A stretch of 64,000 nucleotides of DNA from Granulicatella adiacens ATCC 49175 (GTDB taxonomy: Bacteria > Bacillota > Bacilli > Lactobacillales > Aerococcaceae), in contig NZ_CP102283.1 of assembly GCF_025150565.1 (NCBI RefSeq), positions 434,001 to 498,000 on the forward strand, read 5' to 3'. The translations under genes were made by a program, and so were the position numbers. How positions within the stretch are numbered: the stretch's first letter is position 1; every line of letters starts with the position of its first letter. A model generated the notes under the pieces. The model made no database searches, had not been told where the DNA came from, and saw only the letters and a list, made by a program, of their open reading frames with translations. This document shows, piece after piece, positions 18,058 to 27,111 of the stretch.

Positions 18058-18309
18058 ATGGTTGAGAAGTTTAAGGCGTTAATAGAAGATTATAAAGTAA
18101 CAAGAAATGAAAATGAAGATTTTGTCTGGTGGTATGTGCAACGAGTAGCGCCTTTTAATTTACGCTATGTGATTGCAGTAGTGCTAATTTTATGCATTGC
18201 GGCTATTTATTTTAATATTCAGTATGCTCTCACAACAGTGCTCATTTTATGGGTGATTGCAGCGACAATTATCATCGCAGAATGGGTTTATCGAAAACGA
18301 AAACAATAA
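18058..18309 (+). CDS. Small two-span membrane protein, unknown
   Basis: An 83-aa protein with a charged N-terminus (residues 1-30) and two hydrophobic spans at about 34-53 and 56-76, ending RKRKQ. GGAGGG lies 7 nt before the ATG. It is the last gene of the operon and is followed by a terminator. No family recognised. Its layout resembles the first gene of the operon, which could mean they work together. Confidence 0.65.
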   Translation: MVEKFKALIEDYKVTRNENEDFVWWYVQRVAPFNLRYVIAVVLILCIAAIYFNIQYALTTVLILWVIAATIIIAEWVYRKRKQ

Positions 18310-18322
18310 TATGAGAACCAAA

Positions 18323-18353
18323 AGAATCTAGTTTACGCTAGGTTCTTTTTTTT
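18323..18353 (+). terminator. Terminator of the membrane-protein operon
   Basis: AGAATCTAG (18323-18331) pairs with CTAGGTTCT (18338-18346) around TTTACG, then a T run. Confidence 0.85.
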
Positions 18354-18399
18354 ACCTATCATTAGGAAGAAATTAAGTAAAAAAATAGAGAGGAGCCCT

Positions 18400-18428
18400 T
18401 TGAGAAAAAGTGCGAATAGGGCTATAAT
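18400..18428 (+). promoter_or_regulatory. Promoter of the dipeptidase-permease genes
   Basis: TTGAGA (18400-18405), a 17-bp spacer and TATAAT (18423-18428). AGCCCT (18394-18399) and AGGGCT (18418-18423) form a 6-bp inverted repeat around the spacer that could be an operator. Confidence 0.6.
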
Positions 18429-18464
18429 TTAAGTGTAGAAATAAAGTAAATGGAGGTAATTGTT

Positions 18465-19883
18465 ATGAGATTTGACCAAGAACATGATTCCTGTACAACC
18501 ATTCTTGTTGGAAAGAAAGCTAGCTATGACGGTTCCACGCTTGTAGCCCGTACGGAAGATTCATGTAATGGAGAGTTTACTCCAAAAAAATTCATTGTCG
18601 TTCGTCCAGAAGACCAACCACGTCACTATAAAGCAGTGATTTCAGGCTTTGAAACAGACTTACCGGACAATCCAGTTCGCTATACAGCCATGCCAAACGC
18701 CATCAATAATGAAGGGATTTGGGGAGCTGCTGGGATCAACGCCTATAATGTTGCTGTCAGTGCGACAGAGACGATTTCGACGAATCCGCGTGTGTTAGGG
18801 GCTGATCCGCTGGTGGAAACAGGGATTGGGGAAGAAGACATCTTCACTCTAGTGTTGCCTTATATTCAAACGGCGCGCGAAGGGGTCGAACGTCTTGGAT
18901 ACTTCCTTGAAACAGCAGGAACATACGAGTCAAACGGGATTGCGATTTCTGATGTGAATGAAATTTGGTGGTTAGAATCCATCGGGGGACATCACTGGAT
19001 GGCACGCCGCGTACCCGATGATGCGTATGTCGTAAATCCAAACCAACTCGGCAGTGACTTCTTTGATTTTGAGGATAAAGAAAACTTTATGTGTGACCCT
19101 GATTTGAAAGACTTTATGATTCGTCACCACCTCAATTTGAATTTTGACGGGGAATCATTCAATCCACGTTATGCATTTGGTTCACAACGAGATAAAGACC
19201 GTCTCTATAACACGCCTCGTGCTTGGGATATTCAACGCATGTTTAACCCTGAAGCGGAACAATCTCCAACAAGCTTCGAAATTCCATGGGCACGTGTTCC
19301 TTATCGCAAAATTACGGTCGAAGATGTGAAAGAATCGATGAGTACGCATTTCCAAATGACTCCTTATGATCCTTATGGAAATTTAGGCGATGGGAAGAGC
19401 AATCGTCGTTTCCGTACGGTAGGAATTAATCGTACGAGTCAAACGGCGATTCTACAAATTCGTCCAAATCGTCCTCATGATACAACAGGGATTCAATGGG
19501 TCTCTTATGGGTCAATGCCTTTTACGACGGCCGTTCCTTTCTTTACGCAAGTGGAAACAACTCCAGCGTACTTTGCCAACACTACAGCGAAGGTTTCAAC
19601 GGATTCCTTCTACTGGTCAAGCCGATTAATTGCAGGACTTGCGGATGCGCATTACTTGGAACATCAAGCGGATATTGAAAGTTATCAAAAGAATACATTA
19701 TCTCGTGGAGAAGCCATGATTGCCCAAGTAGATGCTCGTCTTGAAAAAGGAGAAGTAGTCGACTTCGAAGCGGAAAATCAACAAATGAGTGATTATATCG
19801 AAGAGAAGACAGCTGCATTACTCGATAAAGTATTGCTTCGTGCAAGTAATTTAATGGTCAACCACTATTCAGTGAGTGATTAA
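18465..19883 (+). CDS. C69-family dipeptidase
   Basis: An N-terminal-nucleophile peptidase that cleaves dipeptides in the cytoplasm (472 aa). The N-terminus [20 protein letters not shown] contains Cys10, the expected nucleophile after removal of a short propeptide, as in lactobacillar PepD. The body has [10 protein letters not shown] and [20 protein letters not shown], typical of the family. ATG at 18465 is chosen because GGAGG (18452-18456) lies 8 nt upstream. It is followed 28 nt later by an APC permease, so dipeptide breakdown may be coupled to amino acid exchange. Confidence 0.93.
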   Translation: MRFDQEHDSCTTILVGKKASYDGSTLVARTEDSCNGEFTPKKFIVVRPEDQPRHYKAVISGFETDLPDNPVRYTAMPNAINNEGIWGAAGINAYNVAVSATETISTNPRVLGADPLVETGIGEEDIFTLVLPYIQTAREGVERLGYFLETAGTYESNGIAISDVNEIWWLESIGGHHWMARRVPDDAYVVNPNQLGSDFFDFEDKENFMCDPDLKDFMIRHHLNLNFDGESFNPRYAFGSQRDKDRLYNTPRAWDIQRMFNPEAEQSPTSFEIPWARVPYRKITVEDVKESMSTHFQMTPYDPYGNLGDGKSNRRFRTVGINRTSQTAILQIRPNRPHDTTGIQWVSYGSMPFTTAVPFFTQVETTPAYFANTTAKVSTDSFYWSSRLIAGLADAHYLEHQADIESYQKNTLSRGEAMIAQVDARLEKGEVVDFEAENQQMSDYIEEKTAALLDKVLLRASNLMVNHYSVSD

Positions 19884-19911
19884 TGGCAGGTTGGGTTTAG
19901 GAGGTTAGAAC

Positions 19912-21360
19912 ATGGAAGAAAAAAATGAAAAACAACTGAGTTGGCTGATGATAGCTCTCATTGCATTTAATTTTGTATGGGGGCTCGGGAACGTTGTCAA
20001 TAACTTCGCCCAACAAGGGATTGTGGTCATTACATCGTGGTTGATTATTTTAGTGATTTACTTTATCCCGTATTCATTGATGGTTGGACAGCTCGGTTCG
20101 ACTTTCCAAGATAGCGAAGGAGGAGTGAGTGACTGGATTAAACATACGTCTACGAAGAAACTCGCGTATTTTGCTGCATGGACGTTTTGGGTGGTTCAAA
20201 TTCCGTATTTAGCACAAAAACCGCAGACGATTTTGATTGCGCTTGGTTGGGTATTCCAAGGACACTCAGGAATTGTGGATGAACTTCCGATTCCGCTACT
20301 CGTTGCGGTCTGCCTAGCATTCTTTCTTTTCATTCTTTATGTTTCAACGAAAGGAATTCGGGTATTGAAATTCTTAGGAACAGTTGCGGGGAGTGCGATG
20401 TTTGTCATGTCTATTTTGTTCATCCTATTAGCCGTGGGTGTTCCACTCATTAAACCGGATTTACAACTAGCGACTGCGAATATGGATAAGCTTGAAACGT
20501 ATATTCCAAAATTTGATTTCGCCTATTTTACAACGATTGCGCTTCTTGTTTTCTCAGTCGGTGGAGCGGAGTCTATGTCTCCTTATGTTCGTAAGGTAAA
20601 AAATCCAACGAAGGAATTTCCAAAAGGAATGATTGCGATGGCGGTCATGGTGGGGATTTGTGCGGTCTTTGGATCCTTTGCGATGGGAATGATTTTCGAT
20701 AGCAACAATATTCCTCAGGACTTAATGAGAAATGGGGCCTACCAAGCGTTTGCGGTACTTGGAAAGCATTGGAATATTGGGAATGTTCTTGTTACGATTT
20801 ACGCATTGACGCAATTTATCGGACAAACAGCTACACTAGCCCTCTCCATTGATGCGCCGCTTCAAATCTTCCTTGGTAGTGCTGACAAAGAATATGTTCC
20901 TCGCTGGCTTCGAACACGCACAAAGAACGGAACATTAAAGAATGGATACTTACTTACAGGAATTTTAACAGGGGCATTAATTGTCATGCCAGCACTAGGG
21001 CTTAAGGAAATTGATACAGTCGTAGTATGGATGACAAACTTGAACGCCATCGTATCCCCAATGTGCTTCTTGTGGGTATTTGTCGCCTTTATGTTCTTGT
21101 ATCGTCATTGGGACAGATATAAAAATGCCGAATATAAATACATTAGCAATAAGACACTCGGATTCTTAATGGGACTCTGGGGCTTTGCCTTCACCGCATT
21201 TGCATGTATTCTCGGAATGGTGCCACAAGTGGACTATGCGCAAAATCCATCTGAATGGTGGTTTGTCTTAATTTCAAATATCATTATGCCATTTGCGCTT
21301 CTTGGACTCGGACTCGTCCTTCCATGGATTGCACGAAGAGAACAAAAACAACAAGCATAA
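19912..21360 (+). CDS. APC-superfamily amino acid permease (YjeM-like)
   Basis: An integral membrane transporter of 482 aa with about 12 hydrophobic segments. The N-terminus NFVWGLGNVVNNFAQQG and FSVGGAESMSPYVRKVKNPTKEFPKG match amino acid permeases of the glutamate/GABA-antiporter branch. The substrate is not known. It shares the dipeptidase promoter and has GGAGG ahead of its ATG. A role in taking up or exchanging amino acids released by the dipeptidase is inferred from position only. Confidence 0.85.
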   Translation: MEEKNEKQLSWLMIALIAFNFVWGLGNVVNNFAQQGIVVITSWLIILVIYFIPYSLMVGQLGSTFQDSEGGVSDWIKHTSTKKLAYFAAWTFWVVQIPYLAQKPQTILIALGWVFQGHSGIVDELPIPLLVAVCLAFFLFILYVSTKGIRVLKFLGTVAGSAMFVMSILFILLAVGVPLIKPDLQLATANMDKLETYIPKFDFAYFTTIALLVFSVGGAESMSPYVRKVKNPTKEFPKGMIAMAVMVGICAVFGSFAMGMIFDSNNIPQDLMRNGAYQAFAVLGKHWNIGNVLVTIYALTQFIGQTATLALSIDAPLQIFLGSADKEYVPRWLRTRTKNGTLKNGYLLTGILTGALIVMPALGLKEIDTVVVWMTNLNAIVSPMCFLWVFVAFMFLYRHWDRYKNAEYKYISNKTLGFLMGLWGFAFTAFACILGMVPQVDYAQNPSEWWFVLISNIIMPFALLGLGLVLPWIARREQKQQA

Positions 21361-21370
21361 AAATGAGTTT

Positions 21371-21412
21371 TAGAAAGTCCTCCTTCTGGAAAAGGGGGGC
21401 TTTATTTTTTTA
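21371..21412 (+). terminator. Terminator of the permease gene
   Basis: A 12-bp stem with G.T pairs (AAAGTCCTCCTT / AAGGGGGGCTTT), then T-rich. Confidence 0.8.
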
Positions 21413-21432
21413 AAATGTAATAGGGTATCAAA

Positions 21433-21461
21433 CTGACAATTTTACAGAAAAATGGTATAGT
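21433..21461 (+). promoter_or_regulatory. Promoter of the glycosyltransferase gene
   Basis: CTGACA (21433-21438), a 17-bp spacer and TATAGT (21456-21461). Confidence 0.6.
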
Positions 21462-21499
21462 AATGAAGATAAATTTACTGGAAACGAGAGGAACAACTC

Positions 21500-22516
21500 A
21501 TGAAATTATTAACCGTTGCAGTCCCTTGCTACAACTCTCAAGAATATATGCATTATTCTATCCAAACGCTCCTTGCTGGTGGTGAAGAGGTTGAAATTTT
21601 AATCATTAACGATGGTTCTAAAGACGACACTGCTCGCATCGCTGACCAATATGCCGCAGCTTATCCAACGATTATCCGAGCGATTCATCAAGAGAATAAA
21701 GGACATGGTGGAGCCGTGAATACGGGGATGGCGAATGCAACAGGGAAGTACTTTAAAGTGGTCGATAGTGACGACTGGGTAGATGTGCGTGCTTATCTAA
21801 AAATCTTAGAACAATTACGACGCTTCGAAAAAAATGGGGAAGAAGTAGATGTGTTCATTACGAACTTTGTTTACGAAAAAGAAGGCGCGAAAACGAAGAA
21901 AATTATGCGCTACACTTCAGCCTTTCCTGAAAATCAAGTGTTTACTTGGGATGATGCGAAGCCACTTCGTCGTGGGAAATATATGATGATGCACTCCCTC
22001 ATTTACAATATGAACTTACTTCGTAAATCAGGACTTCAGTTGCCAGAGCATACTTTCTACGTAGATAATTTATTTGTTTTCGTCCCACTGCAATATAGCA
22101 AAAAATTATACTATATGAATGTAGATTTTTACCGTTACTTTATCGGTCGTGAAGATCAATCAGTTAATGAAAAAGTGATGATTAGCCGTATTGACCAACA
22201 AATTCGAGTAAACGAGTTACTGATGGCGAACTACCATAGTGAATGGCAATTTCCGACCGTTTTGAAAAAATATTTATTAAATCACTTAGAGATTACAACC
22301 GTAATTTCTTGTGCGCTACTCAATAAGGGTGGACTACTTGAGCATCAAGAGAAGAAGAAAGCTTTGCTGTCGGATTTGAAGGAAGCAAATCCAGAAGTCT
22401 TCCATCTGATTAGCCAAGCAGTGCTAAGTAGAATTACAATGGCGAAGAACAAACCTGTACAAGTACTTTCGAATGGAATTTATACAGTGACACAACGTTT
22501 CTTCGGATTTAACTAA
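21500..22516 (+). CDS. Family 2 glycosyltransferase
   Basis: A 338-aa GT-A fold transferase, probably acting at the cytoplasmic membrane face. The N-terminus LLTVAVPCYNSQEYMHYSI, IINDGSKDDT and the acceptor-side KVVDSDDWVD (DxD-type metal motif) are visible. No transmembrane span is clear. It lies just upstream of glf, so it may add galactofuranose or another sugar to a cell-wall polysaccharide, but the donor is not proven. It has its own promoter and terminator. Confidence 0.88.
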   Translation: MKLLTVAVPCYNSQEYMHYSIQTLLAGGEEVEILIINDGSKDDTARIADQYAAAYPTIIRAIHQENKGHGGAVNTGMANATGKYFKVVDSDDWVDVRAYLKILEQLRRFEKNGEEVDVFITNFVYEKEGAKTKKIMRYTSAFPENQVFTWDDAKPLRRGKYMMMHSLIYNMNLLRKSGLQLPEHTFYVDNLFVFVPLQYSKKLYYMNVDFYRYFIGREDQSVNEKVMISRIDQQIRVNELLMANYHSEWQFPTVLKKYLLNHLEITTVISCALLNKGGLLEHQEKKKALLSDLKEANPEVFHLISQAVLSRITMAKNKPVQVLSNGIYTVTQRFFGFN

Positions 22517-22528
22517 AGATCCGTTTTA

Positions 22529-22557
22529 TTACCAGGCTCTTGTCTGGTAGTTTTTTT
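22529..22557 (+). terminator. Terminator of the glycosyltransferase gene
   Basis: TACCAG pairs with CTGGTA, then T7. Confidence 0.75.
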
Positions 22558-22562
22558 AGTTC

Positions 22563-22633
22563 ATTACCATATTTGGTAATTGCGTGAAGAGCGCCTTATC
22601 ATTTTGGTACGCAACCTGCGTCCATGGTATAAT
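22563..22633 (+). promoter_or_regulatory. Promoter of glf with an upstream palindrome
   Basis: TTGGTA (22604-22609), an 18-bp spacer and TATAAT (22628-22633). A palindrome ATTACCA-TATT-TGGTAAT (22563-22580) lies about 24 bp before the -35 and may be an operator. Confidence 0.5.
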
Positions 22634-22665
22634 AAACAAGATTAAACAAGAAATGGGGAAACGAC

Positions 22666-23775
22666 ATGAAACCATTTGATTATATCGTTGTGGGGGCTGG
22701 ACTATTCGGAGCAACTTTTGCGCATGAAGCAGCGACACGCGGTTATAAAGTAAAAGTGATTGAGAAAAGAAACCATATTGCGGGGAATATTTATACAAAA
22801 GAAGTGGAAGGCATTCAAGTGCATGAATACGGTGCGCATATTTTCCACACGAGCGACAAGAAGATTTGGGATTACGTGCATCAGTTTGCGACATTTAATC
22901 GCTATACGAATACACCCGTTGCCAACTTCAACGGAGAAATCTACAACTTGCCCTTTAATATGAATACCTTTAATAAATTATGGGGTGTCGTGACGCCACA
23001 AGAAGCCGAAGCGAAAATCGCTGAGCAGCGTGCAGTTTTGGGGGACAAAGAGCCTGAAAACTTAGAAGAGCAGGCGATTTCTCTTGTTGGGGAAGATATT
23101 TACTACAAGCTCATTAAGGGATACACGGAGAAACAGTGGGGACGTTCGGCTACAGAATTACCAGCGTTTATCATCCGCCGCCTGCCGGTTCGCTACACTT
23201 ACGATAACAACTACTTTAACGATACGTATCAAGGGATTCCAATTGGTGGTTATACGAAGATGATTGAAGCCATGCTGGACCATGAGAATATCGAAGTCGA
23301 GTTGAATGTTGATTTCTTCGCGAAAAAAGACGAGTACTTAAATAGTGGTGCTAAAATCGTCTTCACGGGAATGATTGACGAGTTCTTTGATTATGAACTT
23401 GGAACGCTGGAATATCGTTCATTGCGATTTGAAACAGAAGTCGTGGACGTGGAAAACTACCAAGGAAATGCGGTAGTAAACTATACAGACCGCGAAACGC
23501 CATACACTCGTATTATCGAGCATAAGCATTTCGAGTTTGGGACTCAGCCAAAAACGGTGATTACGCGTGAGTATCCTGCCGATTGGAAGGTGGGCGACGA
23601 GCCTTATTACCCAGTGAATAATCAAGTTAACAACGACTTATATGCGCAGTATAAAAAATTAGCACAGACGGTTCCACAAGTCATCTTCGGTGGACGACTT
23701 GGACAGTATCGTTATTACGATATGCATCAAGTCATCGCCGCTGCACTAGAAACAGTGAAACATGAATTTGAGTAA
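22666..23775 (+). CDS. glf: UDP-galactopyranose mutase
   Basis: A flavoenzyme that converts UDP-galactopyranose to UDP-galactofuranose for surface polysaccharides (369 aa, usual length). The N-terminal FAD-binding motif GAGLFGATFAHEAATRG, VIEKRNHIAGN, then HEYGAHIFHTSD, YTEKQWGR and the C-terminal GRLGQYRYYDMHQVI are all typical and include active-site Arg and Tyr residues. Its neighbour is a GT2 transferase. Its presence implies that the cell makes Galf-containing glycans. Confidence 0.97.
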   Translation: MKPFDYIVVGAGLFGATFAHEAATRGYKVKVIEKRNHIAGNIYTKEVEGIQVHEYGAHIFHTSDKKIWDYVHQFATFNRYTNTPVANFNGEIYNLPFNMNTFNKLWGVVTPQEAEAKIAEQRAVLGDKEPENLEEQAISLVGEDIYYKLIKGYTEKQWGRSATELPAFIIRRLPVRYTYDNNYFNDTYQGIPIGGYTKMIEAMLDHENIEVELNVDFFAKKDEYLNSGAKIVFTGMIDEFFDYELGTLEYRSLRFETEVVDVENYQGNAVVNYTDRETPYTRIIEHKHFEFGTQPKTVITREYPADWKVGDEPYYPVNNQVNNDLYAQYKKLAQTVPQVIFGGRLGQYRYYDMHQVIAAALETVKHEFE

Positions 23776-23780
23776 ATGAA

Positions 23781-23812
23781 GAAACACCCTATATGAAATA
23801 TAGGGTGTTTTT
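23781..23812 (+). terminator. Terminator of glf
   Basis: AAACACCCTATAT pairs with ATATAGGGTGTTT, then a short T run. Confidence 0.85.
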
Positions 23813-23814
23813 GT

Positions 23815-24024
23815 GTTGTGATGGTTATTTGATTCCTTCGAATCCTAGCGAATTTTATCATAACTACAATAACGGGGTACCGGTTCGAGCCTATAGTCTC
23901 TCACCTCTAAAGCTTCAAAAAGGGCGTAAGGAATAAATCCCTACGCCCTTTAATTCATCTTTAGTACGATTCCCCATTATTGTGGCTATGAAATCCGCAA
24001 GATTCTTTGGAATCCATACACAAT
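23815..24024 (+). repeat. Structured intergenic repeat, copy D
   Basis: It lies between convergent glf and trhO, right after the glf terminator. The outer arms GATTCC, GAATC, GCG and ACAATAA (23831-23877) have complements in 23972-24014. Hairpin 1 (23882-23905) has GGT..GAG / CTC..ACC with loop CCTATAGT. Hairpin 2 (23919-23951) has AAAGGGCGT/ACGCCCTTT plus a mismatch and a GGA/TCC inner stem. GTACCGG, AAGCTTCAAA and AATTCATC are the conserved joints. Confidence 0.88.
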
Positions 24025-24060
24025 CAATCAAACCAAAAATGTTTTTCGATTTTAATCAAA

Positions 24061-25044
24061 TTAAGCATTTACTGTATCTAGTTCTTCGCCGATAGCTTCT
24101 AAGCGAGCAACGACTTCTTCTAGTGATAGGTTGTGCTCTTGTACATAGCGGTTGCGTGGGTGAACACGGCATTCATGGCAGCAACCACGTAAGTATTTGT
24201 CTTCGTTTTCTTCTGAAGCTAAGATACGACGGTTACATTCTGGGTTACCACAGTTTACGTAACGTTCGCAAGGTGAACCATCGAACCAGTCTTTCCCGAT
24301 AACCACTGGGTCTACGTGGTTGATGTCAACAGCGATACGCTCATCGAATACATACATTTTTCCATCCCATAATTCGCCTTGAACTTCTGGGTCTTTTCCG
24401 TAAGTTGCGATACCACCGTGTAATTGACCAACATCTTTGTAGCCTTCACGAACCATCCAGCCAGAGAATTTCTCACAGCGAACTCCACCTGTACAGTAAA
24501 CAACGACACGTTTGTCCATGAATTTCTCTTTGTTATCGCGAACCCATTGTGGTAATTCACGGAAGTTGCGAATGTCAGGACGGATTGCACCGCGGAAGTG
24601 ACCTAGGTCGTATTCGTAGTCGTTACGAGTGTCTAGTACAACAGTGTTTTCGTCAAGGAGTGCTTCCTTGAATTCTTTTGGAGAAAGGTAAGCACCTGTT
24701 GTTTCTAATGGGTTAATATCGTTATCGAAGTCGTTGTCCTCTAAACCAAGGTGTACGATTTCTTTTTTGTAACGAACGAACATCTTCTTGAAGGCTTGCT
24801 CGTTTTCTTCGTCGATTTTAAACCATAAGTCTTCCATGCCAGGAAGAGAGTGAACATAGTCCATATATTTTTGAGTAGTTTCATAATCACCAGAAACAGT
24901 CCCGTTGATTCCTTCGTCAGCGACAAGGATACGTCCTTTTAATCCGATTGATTTGCAAAATGCTAAATGATCTGCAGCGAATTGTTCCGCATTCTCGATG
25001 GGAACGTATTTATAATAAAGTAAAACACGAATATCTTTTGCCAT
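24061..25044 (-). CDS. trhO: tRNA uridine(34) hydroxylase, rhodanese-like
   Basis: Adds oxygen to uridine 34 of certain tRNAs, giving 5-hydroxyuridine (327 aa). An N-terminal ferredoxin-like region contains [17 protein letters not shown] rhodanese domain (about 120-215) has the catalytic loop CTGGVRC (184-190), and a Cys-rich tail (about 255-290) has CGNPEC and CCHEC. This matches the YceA/YbfQ branch. It is monocistronic, convergent with glf, with structured repeat D between them. Confidence 0.93.
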   Translation of the reverse strand: MAKDIRVLLYYKYVPIENAEQFAADHLAFCKSIGLKGRILVADEGINGTVSGDYETTQKYMDYVHSLPGMEDLWFKIDEENEQAFKKMFVRYKKEIVHLGLEDNDFDNDINPLETTGAYLSPKEFKEALLDENTVVLDTRNDYEYDLGHFRGAIRPDIRNFRELPQWVRDNKEKFMDKRVVVYCTGGVRCEKFSGWMVREGYKDVGQLHGGIATYGKDPEVQGELWDGKMYVFDERIAVDINHVDPVVIGKDWFDGSPCERYVNCGNPECNRRILASEENEDKYLRGCCHECRVHPRNRYVQEHNLSLEEVVARLEAIGEELDTVNA

Positions 25045-25144
25045 ATTGTAGTTCTTTCATCCTTTTCTAGTTTGTAATGGTTCTATTGTAACCGTATTGA
25101 GAACCATTATCAATGAATTCGATTGTGAAAATCTTCGAAAGGTA

Positions 25145-25172
25145 TTGACATGACAGCGATTTAAGGTATAAT
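25145..25172 (+). promoter_or_regulatory. Strong promoter of the leader ORF and ABC exporter
   Basis: Perfect -35 TTGACA (25145-25150) and perfect -10 TATAAT (25167-25172), 16-bp spacer. Consensus boxes ahead of a drug-type exporter suit constitutive initiation with control by later termination. Confidence 0.85.
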
Positions 25173-25215
25173 TTCAAATGTAACATAAAATTTTGAGAGA
25201 TTGGAGGAGAAATCA

Positions 25216-25284
25216 ATGAACAACTTAGTAGAAAAACGAGTGAATAGAATGATGAACCTTCCAATTCAAGTGATTCAGTTATAG
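25216..25284 (+). CDS. 22-residue leader peptide of the ABC exporter operon
   Basis: A short ORF, ATG at 25216 to TAG at 25284, with the strong ribosome site GGAGGAG (25203-25209). The peptide begins MNNLVEKRV and ends NLPIQVIQL. It has no likely function of its own. The codons for the last few residues (25268-25280, AAGTGATTCAGTT) are complementary, with a 2-nt bulge, to the 5' arm of the downstream terminator (AAGCTGTTACTT, 25313-25324). This is the layout of ribosome-controlled attenuation, as known for the bmrB leader ahead of bmrCD in B. subtilis. Confidence 0.7.
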   Translation: MNNLVEKRVNRMMNLPIQVIQL

Positions 25285-25312
25285 CGCATTTTTTTAGATG
25301 AGATTAGGAATG

Positions 25313-25357
25313 AAGCTGTTACTTTTTCCATGCGTGGGGAAGGTGACGGCTTTTTTT
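25313..25357 (+). terminator. Attenuator terminator in the ABC exporter leader
   Basis: A 17-bp stem with G.T pairs: arm 25313-25329 pairs with 25336-25352 around the loop ATGCGT, ending in a run of seven T (25351-25357). It lies between the leader ORF and the ribosome site of the first ABC gene, so it must be read through for expression. Confidence 0.85.
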
Positions 25358-25371
25358 GATGGAGGAAAACG

Positions 25372-27111
25372 ATGAACGATTTAATAAAATTAGTGATAGG
25401 CTTTATAAAAAAACATCCGATGCGCTATCTTGTTAGTTTTGTATTGATGGTTGCAAGTAGTATTGCTGCGGTTTATCCCGCTAGAATTGTGGGACAAGTA
25501 GTCGATAAAATCGTCGCGAGTGAACTGAACGGCGATTGGCTCTGGACGCAACTCGTGATTTTAGTAGGGATTATTCTCGTGGCCTATATTACGGAGAGTA
25601 TTTGGACAAATTTGATTTTTATGGGCTATTATGAAATGCAAAAGGAATTGCGTGTGAAATTATTGCAGAATAATTTGATGAAGAAAATTCCGTTTTATGC
25701 GCATTTTAGAACAGGGGATATTATTACCCGTAGCAGTGAAGATGTGATGACGATTGGCGATATGATGGGGTTCGGAATGTTTGCACTCATGAACTCAACA
25801 TTGATGGTGACGGTATCGATTTATATGATGGTCACAACGATTTCGTTGCCACTGACTATCGTTGCGGTTTTACCACTTCCAATCCTTTCATATCTCGTGT
25901 ATAAATGGGGATTTGATCTCGAAGAAGAGTACAACAAGGCACAAAATGCAGTTTCGCAATTAAATAATGAAGTACTGGAGATGATTGACGGTACCTACGT
26001 CATTCGAGCTTACGGGCAAGAAGATGCGATGATGGATGAGTTTCGTGCGAAAACGAAAAAGGCTATGAAACAAAATATCATTGTGTCAGAAATTGAATCT
26101 CGCTTTATTCCATTGGCACAATTATTTATGATGATCAGCTTTACCATTGCACTTCTCTACGGTGGATACTTAGTATCGACTGGGACTATTCTCGTCGGGG
26201 ATGTCATTGCCTTTCAAGTGTATATGGGGGCTATTATGTGGCCGATGTTTATGATTGGCGATATTATCACGAACTACAAACGCGGAAAAGTGGCAACCGA
26301 GCGTATTAATGAAATATTAAGATATGACGATGACATCGAACGTGGTGGAACAAAAGCGCTCGAGACGATTGAATCGATAGAGTTTAAAGACTTCCATTTT
26401 ACGTATCCAGGAGAAGAGGCGTCCTTATTAAAAGGAATTAATCTTACTTTGAAAAAAGGCGAGACTCTTGGAATCGTGGGGAAAACAGGTTCTGGAAAAA
26501 CAACGCTCTTGATGCAATTATTACACCAATTCCCCTACAAAGGAGAAAAGCTCTTTATTAACGCAGAACCGTTGATTGATTACGATAGTCAAACGGTGGC
26601 AGGGCATTTGGCCTATGTACCACAAGAGCATACACTTTTCTCACGCACGATTCGTGAGAATATGTTATTCGGAAAAGAGGATGCAACGGATGATGAAATT
26701 TGGGAAGCGTTGACGCTAGCCTCTTTTGAAGGAGACGTGAAACGAATGCCAGACGAGCTCGATACGATGGTCGGAGAAAAAGGGGTATCGCTCAGTGGAG
26801 GGCAAAAACAACGATTATCGATTGCGCGTGCTTTCTTACGCAACCGTGAATGTTTAATATTGGATGATGCGTTATCTGCAGTTGATGCGAAAACGGAAAG
26901 GGAAATTATCTCGCACTTGCAACAAGAACGCGGAGGTTGTATGAATATCATTTCTGCGCACAGACTTTCTGCAATTCGTCATGCGGATGAAATTATTGTG
27001 ATGAATGAAGGACGTATTAGTGAGAGGGGTACCCACGAGGAGCTGCTCGAACAACGAGGATGGTACTATGAACAGTACCTCACACAAGAAATGGAGGAGG
27101 AAATCGAATGA
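25372..27111 (+). CDS. ABC exporter half, degenerate-site subunit (BmrC/LmrC-like)
   Basis: A 579-aa fusion of a six-span membrane domain (about 1-310) and an ATPase domain. Walker A is GKTGSGKT, the signature LSGGQKQR and Walker B LILDDALSAVD. The catalytic Glu after Walker B is Asp, the mark of the inactive-site partner in heterodimeric exporters. It overlaps the second half by 4 bp. Such pairs export drugs or lipophilic compounds. Regulation is probably by the leader peptide and terminator ahead of it. The ligand is unknown. Confidence 0.9.
   Translation: MNDLIKLVIGFIKKHPMRYLVSFVLMVASSIAAVYPARIVGQVVDKIVASELNGDWLWTQLVILVGIILVAYITESIWTNLIFMGYYEMQKELRVKLLQNNLMKKIPFYAHFRTGDIITRSSEDVMTIGDMMGFGMFALMNSTLMVTVSIYMMVTTISLPLTIVAVLPLPILSYLVYKWGFDLEEEYNKAQNAVSQLNNEVLEMIDGTYVIRAYGQEDAMMDEFRAKTKKAMKQNIIVSEIESRFIPLAQLFMMISFTIALLYGGYLVSTGTILVGDVIAFQVYMGAIMWPMFMIGDIITNYKRGKVATERINEILRYDDDIERGGTKALETIESIEFKDFHFTYPGEEASLLKGINLTLKKGETLGIVGKTGSGKTTLLMQLLHQFPYKGEKLFINAEPLIDYDSQTVAGHLAYVPQEHTLFSRTIRENMLFGKEDATDDEIWEALTLASFEGDVKRMPDELDTMVGEKGVSLSGGQKQRLSIARAFLRNRECLILDDALSAVDAKTEREIISHLQQERGGCMNIISAHRLSAIRHADEIIVMNEGRISERGTHEELLEQRGWYYEQYLTQEMEEEIE

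Noticed and set aside
23879-23892. tRNA-like T-arm sequence CCGGTTCGAGCCT in structured elements D and E
   Set aside because: Other copies replace GGTTCGAG with unrelated but paired sequence (for example GGCGTGAG), and no acceptor stem, anticodon arm or CCA-like end can be built. It is part of hairpin 1.
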